A DNA stretch of 64,000 nt from Lachnospiraceae bacterium (GCA_022764465.1 JALERL010000005.1:1-64000), one strand, 5' to 3'. Shown: positions 44,569 to 55,121, numbered from the stretch's first letter. Translations and numbers: made by a program. Notes: generated by a model not told the origin, from the sequence alone.

Positions 44569-45900
44569 ATGAGCAAGTATACGAAGCAGGATATTATGCA
44601 GTTGGTAGAAGATGAAGATGTGGAATTTATCCGTTTACAGTTTACGGATATGTTTGGAACATTAAAAAATGTGGCGATCACAAAAAGCCAGTTAGAAAAG
44701 GCATTGAATAACCAGTGTATGTTTGACGGATCTTCGATCGAGGGGTTTGTAAGAATCGAAGAATCCGATATGTATCTCTATCCGGATCTGGATACTTTCT
44801 GTATCTTCCCGTGGAGACCACAGCAGGGTAAGGTCGCACGTATCATTTGTGATGTCTATTGTGCGGACGGAACACCATTTGAAGGAGATCCGCGTTACAT
44901 TCTCCGCAAAGAGATCGCACGTGCAGCCAAAATGGGATATACCTTCGATGTCGGACCGGAATGTGAGTTCTTCTTATTCCATACGGATGAGGATGGACAG
45001 CCGACCACAATCTCACATGAGAAGGCAGGATACTTTGACTTAGGTCCTGTGGATCTTGGCGAGAATGCAAGACGTGATATGGTCTTAACTTTAGAGGATA
45101 TGGGATATGAGATCGAGGCATCCCACCATGAGGTTGCTCCGGCACAGCATGAGATTGATTTTAAGTATGATGAGGCATTACGCACCGCAGATAATATCAT
45201 GACCTTTAAGTTAGCAGTCAAGACGATCGCAAAGCGTCATGGACTGTTTGCAAGCTTTATGCCAAAGCCGAAATACGGCATCAACGGTTCCGGCATGCAT
45301 GTGAATATGTCACTTGCAAAGGACGGAAATAATATTTTTGCAGATCCGTCCGATGAACTGGGACTTAGTCAGGAAGCATACTATTTTATTGGTGGTATTA
45401 TGAAGCATATGAAAGGAATGACAGCGATCACGAATCCACTGGTCAATTCCTATAAGCGTCTGGTTCCGGGCTATGAAGCACCGATCTATATCGCATGGTC
45501 TGCAACAAACCGCAGCCCGCTCATCCGTATCCCGGCAGCAAGGGGAGCAGGAACAAGGGTAGAACTTCGCTGTCCGGATCCGGCAGCAAACCCATATCTG
45601 ACCCTTGCGGTATGCCTTGCAGCAGGCTTAGACGGTATCGAGCATAAGATCATGCCGCCGGAGAGTGTCAAGGAGAATGTCTTTGAGATGCGTATCTCAC
45701 AGAAGGTAAAGCTTGGCATCGAATCCCTTCCGGCTGACTTAAGCGAGGCAGTGGACGAACTGGAAAAGGATGAATATATCAAGGATGTTTTAGGAAAACA
45801 TATCACAGAGAAGTACACAGAAGCCAAACGTGCAGAGTGGGCAGAATACCGCGCACAGGTTACACAGTGGGAGATCAGCGAATATCTGTACAAGATCTGA
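44569..45900 (+). CDS. glnA: Type I glutamine synthetase
   Basis: Makes glutamine from glutamate, ammonia and ATP. The 443 residues match GSI-alpha: FDGSSIEGF, the metal and substrate motif [20 protein letters not shown], and the C-terminal NRSPLIRIP and [15 protein letters not shown]. Length agrees with the Gram-positive, non-adenylylated type. It shares the hisA promoter and leader, and is followed by an ANTAR regulator. Confidence 0.97.
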   Translation: MSKYTKQDIMQLVEDEDVEFIRLQFTDMFGTLKNVAITKSQLEKALNNQCMFDGSSIEGFVRIEESDMYLYPDLDTFCIFPWRPQQGKVARIICDVYCADGTPFEGDPRYILRKEIARAAKMGYTFDVGPECEFFLFHTDEDGQPTTISHEKAGYFDLGPVDLGENARRDMVLTLEDMGYEIEASHHEVAPAQHEIDFKYDEALRTADNIMTFKLAVKTIAKRHGLFASFMPKPKYGINGSGMHVNMSLAKDGNNIFADPSDELGLSQEAYYFIGGIMKHMKGMTAITNPLVNSYKRLVPGYEAPIYIAWSATNRSPLIRIPAARGAGTRVELRCPDPAANPYLTLAVCLAAGLDGIEHKIMPPESVKENVFEMRISQKVKLGIESLPADLSEAVDELEKDEYIKDVLGKHITEKYTEAKRAEWAEYRAQVTQWEISEYLYKI

Positions 45901-45960
45901 TCGTAGGAAGCAGGAATACGAAGGATGAAATGATAAACCTACGAAATGGGGATTGGGATC

Positions 45961-46509
45961 TTGATTAACATAATTGTTGCATTTCCAAAGCAGGAGAACG
46001 CAGAGAGTATAAAAAGAATATTGGTAAAGAGCGGATTTCAGGTAGATGCAGTGGCGACAACCGGTGCACAGGCACTTCAGTTTGCCAATACGTTAGACGG
46101 AGGAATCCTCGTCTGCAATTACCGCTTCGTAGACATGATGTACATGGAGTTATATGAGTATCTGCCAAAGACCTTCCAGATGGTTTTGGTTGCAGCCCCG
46201 AATATCTGCAATGAACGTGAGATTGATGATCTGATGTGTCTTGCCATGCCGCTTAAGGTACACGAGCTGGTACAGACTATGGAGATGATGTCCTATTCCA
46301 TTGCCCGTAAGAAGAAAAAACAGCGGGCAGTGCCAAAGGAGCGTAACGAAGAAGAAAAGAAGCTGATCGAACGCGCCAAAGGACTTCTAATGGAACGAAA
46401 CAACATGACCGAGGAGGAAGCACACCGTTATATCCAGAAGCGTAGTATGGACAACGGAACGGGTCTTGTCGAGACGGCACAGATGGTGCTCAGTCTGCTG
46501 AATCAGTAA
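45961..46509 (+). CDS. ANTAR-domain regulator next to glnA
   Basis: Predicted RNA-binding antiterminator. The N-terminal pseudo-receiver (INIIVAFPKQENAESIKRIL) lacks the usual phospho-acceptor Asp (ILVCNYRFVD has Asn in the expected place). The C-terminal ANTAR domain is clear: ERAKGLLMERNNMTEEEAHRYIQKRSMDNG. A related gene follows glnA in clostridia, where it controls glutamine synthetase. TTG 45961 gives the family-like N-terminus and has GGGGA ahead; ATG 45946 is an alternative. Confidence 0.85.
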   Translation: MINIIVAFPKQENAESIKRILVKSGFQVDAVATTGAQALQFANTLDGGILVCNYRFVDMMYMELYEYLPKTFQMVLVAAPNICNEREIDDLMCLAMPLKVHELVQTMEMMSYSIARKKKKQRAVPKERNEEEKKLIERAKGLLMERNNMTEEEAHRYIQKRSMDNGTGLVETAQMVLSLLNQ

Positions 46510-46548
46510 AAAGAATGGTATCTATGCGAAAAACGAATTGTAAATCGC

Positions 46549-46577
46549 TTTTCAAATCGTTTTAATAATGCTATACT
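46549..46577 (+). promoter_or_regulatory. dapL promoter
   Basis: TTTTCA (46549-46554), 17-base spacer, TATACT (46572-46577). Confidence 0.5.
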
Positions 46578-46626
46578 ACATAACAGTAAGTAACATGCAG
46601 GAATGATTAGAAGGAGTAACGTAATT

Positions 46627-47841
46627 ATGTATCAAGTAAATGACAATTATCAGAAGTTACCGGGAAGTTATCTTTTCAGCACGATTGCAAAAAAGGTAAA
46701 TGCATATACAGCAGCAAACCCGGATAAATCCATTATTCGTCTTGGAATCGGTGATGTGACACAGCCACTTGCACCGGCAATCATCGAAGCTATGCATAAG
46801 GCAGTAGATGAGATGGCAGATGCCGCTACCTTCCACGGATATGCACCGGATCTTGGCTATGAGTTCTTACGCAGTGCGATCGCAAAAAACGATTATGCTG
46901 CAAGAGGATGTGATATCGCAGCCGATGAGATCTTTGTATCCGATGGAGCAAAGAGTGATTCCGGTAACATTCAGGAGATCTTTTCTGTCAACAATAAGAT
47001 TGCAGTCTGTGACCCGGTATACCCGGTTTATGTGGATTCTAACGTAATGGCAGGAAGAACCGGCACCTACGATCCGGCAACAGAGATGTGGAGCGACGTG
47101 ATCTATATGCCATGTACCAGAGAGAACAACTTCGTACCGGAGTTCCCGAAGGAAATACCGGATATTATTTACTTATGTCTGCCGAATAACCCGACCGGAA
47201 CAACGATCACCAAGTCACAGTTACAGGAATGGGTTGATTATGCGAACAAGAATCATGCAGTGATCATCTATGACGGTGCATATGAAGCATATATTTCCGA
47301 GGATGATGTTGCACATTCGATCTATGAGTGTGAAGGTGCAAAGACCTGTGCGATCGAGTTAAAGAGCTTTTCTAAGAATGCCGGATTTACGGGTGTGCGT
47401 CTTGGATATACCGTTGTACCGAAGGAATTAAAGTGTGGCGATGTTTCCTTACATGATATGTGGGCAAGACGTCATGGAACCAAGTTCAACGGCGCTCCTT
47501 ACATTGTGCAGCGTGCCGGTGAAGCGGTTTATTCTGATGCAGGAAAGGCACAGTTAAAGGATCAGGTTGCTTATTATATGAAGAATGCGAAGACCATCAA
47601 GGAAGGCTTAAAGGATGCCGGTTACGAAGTATATGGTGGTGTGAACGCACCATATATCTGGTTAAAGACACCGGAGAAGATGACCTCCTGGGATTTCTTC
47701 GACTATCTGTTAGAGAACGCCAATGTAGTAGGAACACCTGGTTCCGGATTCGGACCAAGTGGAGAAGGCTACTTCAGACTGACCGCATTCGGAAGCTACG
47801 AGAATACGGTTGCTGCATTAGAGCGGATCAAAGCATTATAA
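46627..47841 (+). CDS. dapL: LL-diaminopimelate aminotransferase
   Basis: Converts tetrahydrodipicolinate directly to LL-diaminopimelate, bypassing the acylated intermediates. The 404-residue fold-type I aminotransferase shows GIGDVTQPL, CLPNNPTGTT, YDGAYEAYI and the PLP lysine in SFSKNAGFTGVRLGYTV. ATG 46627 follows AAGGAG; an upstream in-frame ATG at 46603 is less suited. It complements dapA and dapB found 10 kb downstream. Ends two bases before the convergent response-regulator gene. Confidence 0.96.
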   Translation: MYQVNDNYQKLPGSYLFSTIAKKVNAYTAANPDKSIIRLGIGDVTQPLAPAIIEAMHKAVDEMADAATFHGYAPDLGYEFLRSAIAKNDYAARGCDIAADEIFVSDGAKSDSGNIQEIFSVNNKIAVCDPVYPVYVDSNVMAGRTGTYDPATEMWSDVIYMPCTRENNFVPEFPKEIPDIIYLCLPNNPTGTTITKSQLQEWVDYANKNHAVIIYDGAYEAYISEDDVAHSIYECEGAKTCAIELKSFSKNAGFTGVRLGYTVVPKELKCGDVSLHDMWARRHGTKFNGAPYIVQRAGEAVYSDAGKAQLKDQVAYYMKNAKTIKEGLKDAGYEVYGGVNAPYIWLKTPEKMTSWDFFDYLLENANVVGTPGSGFGPSGEGYFRLTAFGSYENTVAALERIKAL

Positions 47842-47843
47842 GA

Positions 47844-48464
47844 TTACCGGTTCTGGTAATAGAAGACAGCGAGCTGCGTGCGATCACGCAGCTCTAACTT
47901 TTCTAAGATGGTACTTAAGTAGTTGCGGATCGTTCCTTCACTTAAGAAGAGCTTTTCGGCAATCTCTTTGTTACTGTGTCCCTTGGCAATCAGCTCAATG
48001 ATCTCGGATTCTTTTTCGGTAATGCCCTTAGCGGCATAGTCATAGCTTTTCGTATTCGAAAGCAGTGACGGAAGCTTCGTTACAATCTCATTTCCAAATA
48101 CATTCTGACCATTCAAAACAGCAGTTAAGGCAGGCAGCAGACCTTCAAAGTCCTGTTTTAAAATATAACCCTTTGCCCCGATGTGCAGTGCCTCAACGAT
48201 GTATTCGTCATCGGAAAAAGTAGTTAAGAATAAGATCTTCGCATCCGGATATTTGGTAAGGATGATCTTAGCAGCCTCTAATCCGGTCATGGTATCCATG
48301 CGGATATCCATAAGCAGGACATCCGGTTTATGTGTTTCGTAAAGTGTTACGGCTTCCTTCCCGTTTTTACCGATCGCAAGGACATCGGCCTCCCCGGATG
48401 CTTCTAAGATGGTCTTTAAGGATATGGAAACCAGATGGTCATCATCAACAATTACAAGTTTCAT
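47844..48464 (-). CDS. NarL/LiaR-type response regulator
   Basis: 206-residue DNA-binding regulator paired with the kinase gene upstream of it. Receiver domain with acidic DD pair, phospho-acceptor Asp in VLLMDIRMD and Lys in GYILKQD; LuxR-type helix-turn-helix (TEKESEIIELIAKGHSNKEI) at the C-terminus. It likely controls the divergent ABC transporter, as LiaR/DesR-type systems often do. AAGGAG precedes ATG 48464. Confidence 0.93.
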   Translation of the reverse strand: MKLVIVDDDHLVSISLKTILEASGEADVLAIGKNGKEAVTLYETHKPDVLLMDIRMDTMTGLEAAKIILTKYPDAKILFLTTFSDDEYIVEALHIGAKGYILKQDFEGLLPALTAVLNGQNVFGNEIVTKLPSLLSNTKSYDYAAKGITEKESEIIELIAKGHSNKEIAEKLFLSEGTIRNYLSTILEKLELRDRTQLAVFYYQNR

Positions 48465-48483
48465 GGAATTCTCCTTTTTTGTA

Positions 48484-49596
48484 TCATGTATTTTTGGATA
48501 TGTTCTTTTTCGGGATCGAAATAAAGATCCGGAAACCCTGTTTGTAGGAATAGGTAAAAGTACCGTTTAAGGCATCAACACGATCCTTCATGTTTTCAAG
48601 CCCGATGCCATCGGTATGCATCGAGATGGAAGTACCGTTGTCCTCGACCAGAAGCTGAAAGAGGCTCGGATGCTCCCGCATGATGATATGGATGCGGGTT
48701 GCATTGCTGTGCTTTGCAACATTCGAAAGTGCTTCCTTTAAAATAGCGATATAGCAGTATTTGATCTCCTTTGGTACAAGACTGCTCATATCATATTCAA
48801 AGCTGATATGACAGCCCGGATAATCTGCTAACAGTGCTTCGATCGAGGCACGCAGATCGATAGAGTCATCATGCAGGTCATGGACACTCGCGCGGATGCT
48901 GTTCATCGCATCGGAAAGCGTAGTCTGTAGTGCATCTGACATTGTGCCTATCGTCTGATCCTTATTCATGGCACGCAGTGCACCGACCTGCAGGATCGAG
49001 CGTGAGAGCATGTGTCCGACATTGTCATGGATCTCTCTTGCGATCCGGTTCCGCTCTTTTAGGGTGGCAAGATAGATCTCGTTGTCCTGTTTCTCGATCA
49101 GAGCCTTGTTTTTCTGCTGGAGCATCTGGTTAAACTGTGTGCTGTCATCCCGCATCTGCTTTAGCCGGGCTTCTAGCTGTAAGACACGCATGGTGCGCAG
49201 ATGAAGCAGGATACCCGCAGCCAGTAAAATCAGAAAGAAGAAGCGGAGGAACAAAGGGATGCTCTGTCCAAAGAGGATGCCTGCCGGAAGACACAACAGG
49301 TATAACAGCGGATTCCTCGTAAAAAGAATCTCATAGATCAGAGCCGGCAGCCAAAATCCAAGCTATGGCAGAAAAAAGCAGGCAGCCAGATAAAGAAGCA
49401 TCAGTCCCTGATAGCGGATATCCTCCTTAAAATGTGTACTGATATGTGCATCATAGTTCAGATAGCTCAGCACAAGCGTAAGACACAGGGAGAGGATCAC
49501 ATAGATGATTGTGGCAGCGGTAAGATCGGTATCGGTAAAAAGAAACAGCCCCACGCTGCCGGTAAAAAGAAGTAATTTATCGGTTAAACATCGCAT
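48484..49596 (-). pseudogene. Sensor histidine kinase interrupted by an in-frame TAG
   Basis: One continuous frame of about 370 codons from ATG 49596 to 48484, open except for TAG at 49365-49363 (codon 78). The N-terminal part has membrane helices (LLLFTGSVGLFLF, TIIYVILSLCLTLVLSYL). After the TAG the frame continues with more helices (LGFWLPALIYEILF), then HisKA_3 with EIHDNVGH and a HATPase domain (LKEALSNVAKHSNA). The sequence around the stop (FFLP-TAG-LGFWLP) reads as one helix, so this looks like a recent nonsense change of Gln or Trp. Restart at TTG 49296 could still yield the kinase core. Confidence 0.8.
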
Positions 49597-49637
49597 ATCG
49601 GATTCTCCTGATGATCAGATCAATCGGTTTCAGGTTT

Positions 49638-49666
49638 ATTGTAATATAATCTACATAGGGTGTCAA
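49638..49666 (-). promoter_or_regulatory. Promoter of the two-component genes
   Basis: On the minus strand: perfect TTGACA (49666-49661), 17-base spacer, TACAAT (49643-49638). Confidence 0.7.
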
Positions 49667-49683
49667 AACGGAAGCGGTAAAAG

Positions 49684-49695
49684 TGACATTTGTCA
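49684..49695. promoter_or_regulatory. Palindrome in the divergent region
   Basis: TGACATTTGTCA, a 12-bp palindrome between the two-component promoter and the ABC operon. A candidate operator for the response regulator; this is inference from position. Confidence 0.4.
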
Positions 49696-49776
49696 TATCA
49701 GAAGTTGACAGGATGCACTGGCCTTTTCGCGGAGGATCGAATACAATGCTGGTATCAGAATTAAGGAGGAATGTAT

Positions 49777-50718
49777 ATGGCACAGCCAGTTGTGGAAATT
49801 GAGAATCTTGTAAAAAGATATAAAGAATTAGTGGCACTCGATCACTTGAATCTGCGGATCGAAGAAGGGGAGATTTTCGGATTGCTCGGGCCGAACGGTT
49901 CCGGAAAGACGACGACGATTAGCTGTATCCTGGCCCTGTTATCCTTTGATAAGGGCAGTGTGAAGGTATTTGGAAAAGAGATCGAGCCGGATAGCTATGA
50001 CCTAAAGCGTAATATCGGTGTGGTCTTACAGAATGTTGCGGTATTTGAAGCACTGACGGTATATGAGAATATCGATTACTTCTGTGGGCTTTATATTAAG
50101 GATAAGGCGACAAGAAAGCAGTATGTGGAAGAAGCGGTCCGGTTTGTAGGCTTAGAGGACTACCGGAAGTTTCTGCCGAAGAAACTATCCGGCGGACTTT
50201 TACGGAGATTAAATATCGCCTGCGGCATTGCGCATAAGCCAAAGCTTATTATCATGGATGAGCCGACCGTAGCAGTCGATCCGCAGAGCAGAAATAAGAT
50301 CCTAGAGGGGATCAAACAGTTAAATGAGCAGGGAGCAACGATCATCTATACGTCACATTATATGGAAGAGGTCGAGCAGATCTGCACACAGATTGCGATC
50401 GTTGATAAGGGCAGAAAGATCGCAGAGGGTACGAAGGAAGAATTGAAGCTGATGATCAGGATGGGTGAGAAGATCCATTTAGATATCTTAGACATTACCC
50501 CGGAGCAGATCGAAGAGATCCGTGGACTTGAACATGTCTATCAGGTAACGTATGAGGATAACCAGTTACAGATCTCCTGCAATCGTGGAAAACACAATTT
50601 AGTCCGTATCCTTGCCTACATGCAGGAGCATGATATTGGCTTTGGAAGAGTCTATTCAGAGCTGCCAACCTTAAATGATGTATTTCTTGAGATCACCGGA
50701 AAGGAACTTCGTGATTAA
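49777..50718 (+). CDS. ABC transporter ATP-binding protein
   Basis: 313-residue ATPase of an ABC-2 export system. Walker A GPNGSGKTT, Q-loop, signature LSGGLLRRLNIA, Walker B LIIMDEPTVAVD and switch His in TSHYMEE, with a C-terminal extension typical of drug/bacteriocin/daunorubicin-type exporters. AAGGAGG seven bases ahead selects ATG 49777 over 49771. First of three genes with two different permeases. Confidence 0.95.
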   Translation: MAQPVVEIENLVKRYKELVALDHLNLRIEEGEIFGLLGPNGSGKTTTISCILALLSFDKGSVKVFGKEIEPDSYDLKRNIGVVLQNVAVFEALTVYENIDYFCGLYIKDKATRKQYVEEAVRFVGLEDYRKFLPKKLSGGLLRRLNIACGIAHKPKLIIMDEPTVAVDPQSRNKILEGIKQLNEQGATIIYTSHYMEEVEQICTQIAIVDKGRKIAEGTKEELKLMIRMGEKIHLDILDITPEQIEEIRGLEHVYQVTYEDNQLQISCNRGKHNLVRILAYMQEHDIGFGRVYSELPTLNDVFLEITGKELRD

Positions 50719-50741
50719 CACAGGGAAAGTAGAGGGAGAAA

Positions 50742-51878
50742 ATGTTTTTTCGATTGTTTCAATATAATTTACTTCGATCCGTCCGCATGAAAGAGATCCT
50801 GTTCTGGAGCCTGATCTTCCCGATCGGACTTGGAACGTTCTTTCAGGTGACGTTTGGACACTATATGGAAAAGGAAGAGATTTTTACAGAGATTCCGGTT
50901 GCCTATGTAGAAGAGGCGGATGCAGATGCGTCCTTTGGCGAATTGTTAGATACCATGGAGGAGGGCGACGATGCATTGATCGCGGTCACTGATACATCCA
51001 TGGAAGATGCAAAGCAGTTGTTAGAGGAGAAAGAGGTTAGTGGTATTTATTACAACAGCGGGGAAGAAGTGACCCTGTATGTAAAAGAAGAAGGGATTAA
51101 GCCAAGTATCTTACAGGCAGTCTTACAGGAGTATGAACAGACAAAGCAGACTATTACAACCATAGCCGGTGTCAATCCGATGCTCGTAGAGCAGGCAGTG
51201 CAGGCGGCAGGTCAGAGTGTGGATATGATCGTTGATGAAAAATATACCGGAGCGGATATGGATCAGTTCGTGAATTACTTCTATGCACTGCTTGCCATGA
51301 CCAGTCTGTATGGATGCTTTTTAGGGGTCAACTGTGCAGTCGATATCAAGGCTGACCAGAGTGCGATCGGAGCAAGAAGGATTATAGCCAGCAGCAGCCG
51401 GTTTGTCGGGATTCTTGCGGATGTAGCGGCAAGCCTGCTGATCCAGTTTGTATGCAGTATCGTGGGATTTGTATATTTGAAATACATACTGGGTGTGAGG
51501 TTCGGCAGCAGGATCCCTCAGCTTTTACTGGTTTTACTGGTTGCCTCCTTTATCGGTGTGGCAAGCGGATTCTTTTTCGGCTCCCTTGGAAAAAGATCCC
51601 GGGACAGCAAGATCGGTATCGTTGTGGCGCTTACCATGTTAGAATGCTTTTTAAGCGGTCTGATGGTTGGAAATATGTACCATATCGTACAGGAGCATTG
51701 TCCGGTCATCAATAAGATCAATCCGGCGGCACTGATCGTAGATGCCCTTTACAGCCTTGATATCTACGATGACTATACGCGTTATACAGAGAATCTTGTA
51801 ATCTTGCTTGGAATTGCCGTACTGTTATGTATCGGAAGCTTCCTTGCAGTCAGGAGGGAACGTTATGCAAGTCTTTAA
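50742..51878 (+). CDS. ABC-2 type permease, subunit 1
   Basis: 378-residue membrane protein: one N-terminal helix, a large extracytoplasmic domain (about 50-175) and five or six helices in the C-terminal half, the ABC2_membrane_3 layout. It begins 23 bases after the ATPase and overlaps the next permease by 14 bases. The substrate is unknown. Confidence 0.88.
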   Translation: MFFRLFQYNLLRSVRMKEILFWSLIFPIGLGTFFQVTFGHYMEKEEIFTEIPVAYVEEADADASFGELLDTMEEGDDALIAVTDTSMEDAKQLLEEKEVSGIYYNSGEEVTLYVKEEGIKPSILQAVLQEYEQTKQTITTIAGVNPMLVEQAVQAAGQSVDMIVDEKYTGADMDQFVNYFYALLAMTSLYGCFLGVNCAVDIKADQSAIGARRIIASSSRFVGILADVAASLLIQFVCSIVGFVYLKYILGVRFGSRIPQLLLVLLVASFIGVASGFFFGSLGKRSRDSKIGIVVALTMLECFLSGLMVGNMYHIVQEHCPVINKINPAALIVDALYSLDIYDDYTRYTENLVILLGIAVLLCIGSFLAVRRERYASL

Positions 51879-53016
51879 GACGTTTTTAAAAATTGTAAAA
51901 AAGAAGATGACATCCGTCATTATCTATTTTGTCGTATTTGTCGGGATTGCGATCGCAATGGCAAAAAACGGCGGGGAAAACGAGCAGAAGAACTTTCAGG
52001 CAGAAGAGTTAAATCTTGTGATCGAGAATCAGGATGAAGGAAAGCTTGGTGGGGCACTGGTGGATTATCTTGGAAAAGATAACAATCTGATCGATGTCCC
52101 AAAGACAGAGGATGCCTTGTTAGATAAGATTTTTTACCGCGATATTGATTATGTACTCTATATTCCGGCCGATTTTACCGCCCGTTTTACAGACGGAGAG
52201 CGGGCGGGACTGCTTACCGATAAGAAAGTACCATTCAGCTCGAGTGGAGAATTCGCGGATAATCAGATCCAGAGTTATTTAAAGACAGCCGGGATCTACT
52301 TGGACAGTGGATATGACTTAAGCGATGCAATCCGTCAGACGGATGAGGATATGACTGTCACAGCCAGGACAAAGCTGATCGATGATACGAATCCGGATGC
52401 GTTCGAACCGGGCAAGTTCTACTTCCGCTATCTTCCATATATCTATATCTGTATGCTGATCTGTGCGATCGGACCGGTATTTATGGCATTCCATGAAACG
52501 GATCTGGATGCCAGAAATAAATGTTCTGCCATGTCATTCTTAAGCAGGAATGTACAACTGATCCTTGGAAGTGTGGTGGTATCGATAGCAATCTGGGCAC
52601 TCATGGAAGTTGTTGGAAGCATCTTATATCCCGGCTATATGTTTTCAAAAACAGGCTTCTGGTGCAGTGTCAATTCCATGATGCAGATATTATTTGCACT
52701 TGCCTGTGCCTACACTGCCGGACAGATTGTGACAGAGCAGCAGGCACTGAGCATGATCAGTAACTTTTTCGGTCTTGGACTTGCATTCTTAGGCGGAATC
52801 TTTGTACCGATTGAGATCTTCAGCGACAGTGTACTCCGGGTTGCAAAGTTCATGCCGACTTACTGGTACATGATGACCTTAGAGGGCGCACAGCATATGG
52901 ATACAGCCGGTGGTCTTCCTGCTGATGCCATTCAGGGACTTGTGATACAGAGCCTGTTTGCAGTGGCGGTGCTTCTCGTCGGAATGGTTTATAACCGGAT
53001 GAAAGCGAAGGCGTAA
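51865..53016 (+). CDS. ABC-2 type permease, subunit 2
   Basis: 383-residue permease with the same topology as its neighbour: helix at residues 13-31, extracytoplasmic region about 45-205, and a five- to six-helix C-terminal half including FLGGIFVPIEIFSDSVLRVAKFMPTYW. GGAGG precedes ATG 51865, inside the end of subunit 1. The heteromeric pair with one ATPase forms an exporter likely controlled by the divergent two-component genes. A repeat element starts at its stop codon. Confidence 0.88.
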   Translation: MQVFKTFLKIVKKKMTSVIIYFVVFVGIAIAMAKNGGENEQKNFQAEELNLVIENQDEGKLGGALVDYLGKDNNLIDVPKTEDALLDKIFYRDIDYVLYIPADFTARFTDGERAGLLTDKKVPFSSSGEFADNQIQSYLKTAGIYLDSGYDLSDAIRQTDEDMTVTARTKLIDDTNPDAFEPGKFYFRYLPYIYICMLICAIGPVFMAFHETDLDARNKCSAMSFLSRNVQLILGSVVVSIAIWALMEVVGSILYPGYMFSKTGFWCSVNSMMQILFALACAYTAGQIVTEQQALSMISNFFGLGLAFLGGIFVPIEIFSDSVLRVAKFMPTYWYMMTLEGAQHMDTAGGLPADAIQGLVIQSLFAVAVLLVGMVYNRMKAKA

Positions 53017-53081
53017 CGCAGTGGATTTCACTCGCAGCGAAAGATGAAATAAAAGTTTGCTTTACATATTTTGTGCATTTT
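53012..53081. repeat. Inverted repeat flanking typA, left copy
   Basis: About 70 bp. The 21-bp core (53018-53038) is perfectly repeated in reverse complement at 55270-55290. A second matching block, AAAGTTTGCTT (53053-53063 region), and the run TTTGTGCATTTT follow with the same spacing as in the other copy. Confidence 0.75.
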
Positions 53082-53128
53082 GCCCTTTTGATTAAAAAAC
53101 ATCTTTTGGCACTCGAATTCTATACCGC

Positions 53129-53184
53129 AAAAAAGAGGAGATACCGGTCTTCATTCACAGAAGATCGGTACCTCCTCTTTTTGT
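53129..53184. terminator. Bidirectional terminator downstream of typA
   Basis: AAAAAGAGGAGATACCGGTC pairs with GATCGGTACCTCCTCTTTTT, with A and T runs on both sides. It serves typA (minus) and the ABC operon (plus). Confidence 0.85.
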
Positions 53185-53212
53185 ATTGTGCAAAGCACAT
53201 ATCTGCAAGGTT

Positions 53213-55042
53213 TTACTTGCGGAAGTTCGCACGTTTTCTTAAGGTCGGATCTAAGATTCTCTTACGGATACGAAGGCTTTCCGGTGTTACTTCAAGAAGC
53301 TCGTCGACATCAATAAAGTCGAGTGCCTGCTCTAAGCTTAACTTCTTTGGTGGAACAAGGGTTAATGCTTCGTCTGCGGAAGAAGAACGTGTATTGGTCA
53401 GATGCTTTTTCTTACATACATTTAACTCAATGTCTTCAGCCTTAGAAGAAGAACCGATGACCATACCGGAATATACCTTTTCACCAGGTCCGATAAATAA
53501 CGTACCACGCTCCTGTGCGGAGAACAGACCATAGGTTACGGATTCACCGGATTCGAATGCGATCAGGGAACCAAGCTTACGATAGGAGATGTCTCCCTTG
53601 TAAGGAGCGTAACCATTGAAGATCGTATTGATGATACCATTTCCCTTTGTATCAGTCATGAAGTCACCACGGTAACCGATCAGACCACGGGATGGGATAT
53701 TGAACTCAAGTCTGGTGTAGCCGCCTGCGATCGGACGCATGTTCTGTAACTCACCTTTTCGCTGGCTTAACTTGTCGATGACAGTACCGGTGAATTCATC
53801 CGGGACATCGACATAAGCAATCTCCATAGGCTCTAACTTCTTGCCGTTTTCATCATAGTGGTATAATACCTCGGCCTTGCTGACTGCAAATTCATAGCCT
53901 TCACGACGCATGTTCTCAATTAAAACGGATAAGTGTAATTCACCACGGCCGGAGACCTTTAAGCTGTCCGGGCTGTCGGTATCTTCCACACGAAGGCTGA
54001 CATCGGTATTTAACTCCTTAAACAGTCTGTCACGGATGTGGCGGGAGGTTACGAACTTACCTTCCTGTCCGGCAAGCGGACTGTCATTGACGATGAAGTT
54101 CATAGACAGAGTCGGTTCGGAGATTTTCTGGAATGGAATTGCCTGTGGATCTTCCGGTGAACAGATCGTGTCTCCGATGTGGATATCGGCAATACCGGAA
54201 ATCGCAACGATCGAACCGATATGGGCTTCTTCTACATCTACCTTATTTAATCCATCGAATTCATATAACTTGCTGATACGGACTTTTTTCATCTTATCCG
54301 GGTCATGGTGGTTCACTACAACCGCATCCTGGTTGACTTTTAGGCATCCGTTGTCGATCTTACCGATACCGATACGTCCGACATATTCGTTGTAATCGAT
54401 CGTACTGATCAGAACCTGTGTATTTGCATCCGGATCACCGGTAGGAGCAGGAATATAATCGATAATTGCCTCGAAAAGAGGCGTCATATCTTTACGCTCA
54501 TCGTTCAGATCACGCATTGCATAACCATCTCTTGCAGATGCGAAGATAAACGGGCAGTCAAGCTGTTCGTCGGAAGCATCGAGGTCCATGAATAGCTCTA
54601 AGACTTCATCGATAACTTCATTCGGACGTGCTTCCGGACGGTCGATCTTATTGATACATACGATAACCGGCAGGTTTAACTCTAATGCTTTCATTAAAAC
54701 GAACTTTGTCTGTGGCATTGCACCTTCGTAAGCGTCTACGACTAAGACAACACCGTCTACCATCTTTAAGACACGTTCTACTTCACCACCGAAATCGGCA
54801 TGTCCCGGAGTATCGATGATGTTGATCTTGATATCCTTGTAAAAGACAGCAGTATTTTTGGAGAGGATCGTGATACCTCTTTCACGCTCGATATCATTCG
54901 AATCCATAACACGTTCCTGAACTTCCTGATTGGCACGGAAAACACCGCTTTGTTTTAACAGCTCATCGACCAGTGTAGTCTTACCATGATCGACATGGGC
55001 AATGATTGCGATGTTACGAACGTCATCTCTCGTTGTTTTCAT
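53213..55042 (-). CDS. typA: Translational GTPase TypA/BipA
   Basis: Ribosome-associated GTPase of the EF-G family, involved in 50S assembly and stress or cold adaptation. The 609 residues have G1 [10 protein letters not shown]2 region ERGITI, G3 [12 protein letters not shown]4 [10 protein letters not shown], then domains II, III, V and the TypA C-terminal domain. ATG 55042 is chosen for AAGGAAGG and because it gives the standard [20 protein letters not shown]-terminus. A promoter (TTGCAA-16-TAAAAT) lies upstream. The gene is framed by inverted repeats. Confidence 0.96.
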   Translation of the reverse strand: MKTTRDDVRNIAIIAHVDHGKTTLVDELLKQSGVFRANQEVQERVMDSNDIERERGITILSKNTAVFYKDIKINIIDTPGHADFGGEVERVLKMVDGVVLVVDAYEGAMPQTKFVLMKALELNLPVIVCINKIDRPEARPNEVIDEVLELFMDLDASDEQLDCPFIFASARDGYAMRDLNDERKDMTPLFEAIIDYIPAPTGDPDANTQVLISTIDYNEYVGRIGIGKIDNGCLKVNQDAVVVNHHDPDKMKKVRISKLYEFDGLNKVDVEEAHIGSIVAISGIADIHIGDTICSPEDPQAIPFQKISEPTLSMNFIVNDSPLAGQEGKFVTSRHIRDRLFKELNTDVSLRVEDTDSPDSLKVSGRGELHLSVLIENMRREGYEFAVSKAEVLYHYDENGKKLEPMEIAYVDVPDEFTGTVIDKLSQRKGELQNMRPIAGGYTRLEFNIPSRGLIGYRGDFMTDTKGNGIINTIFNGYAPYKGDISYRKLGSLIAFESGESVTYGLFSAQERGTLFIGPGEKVYSGMVIGSSSKAEDIELNVCKKKHLTNTRSSSADEALTLVPPKKLSLEQALDFIDVDELLEVTPESLRIRKRILDPTLRKRANFRK

Positions 55043-55121
55043 AAATAAATCCTTCCTTCTGTAATTAAGAAAAAACAATGTTTACCTATATTAAAGCGGC
55101 CTGTAAATGACCGACTTTCTT

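Noticed and set aside
53073..53534. 153-codon open frame on the plus strand overlapping typA
   Set aside because: Its second half is antisense to the strongly conserved TypA C-terminus and its first half crosses a terminator hairpin; no ribosome site or family similarity.
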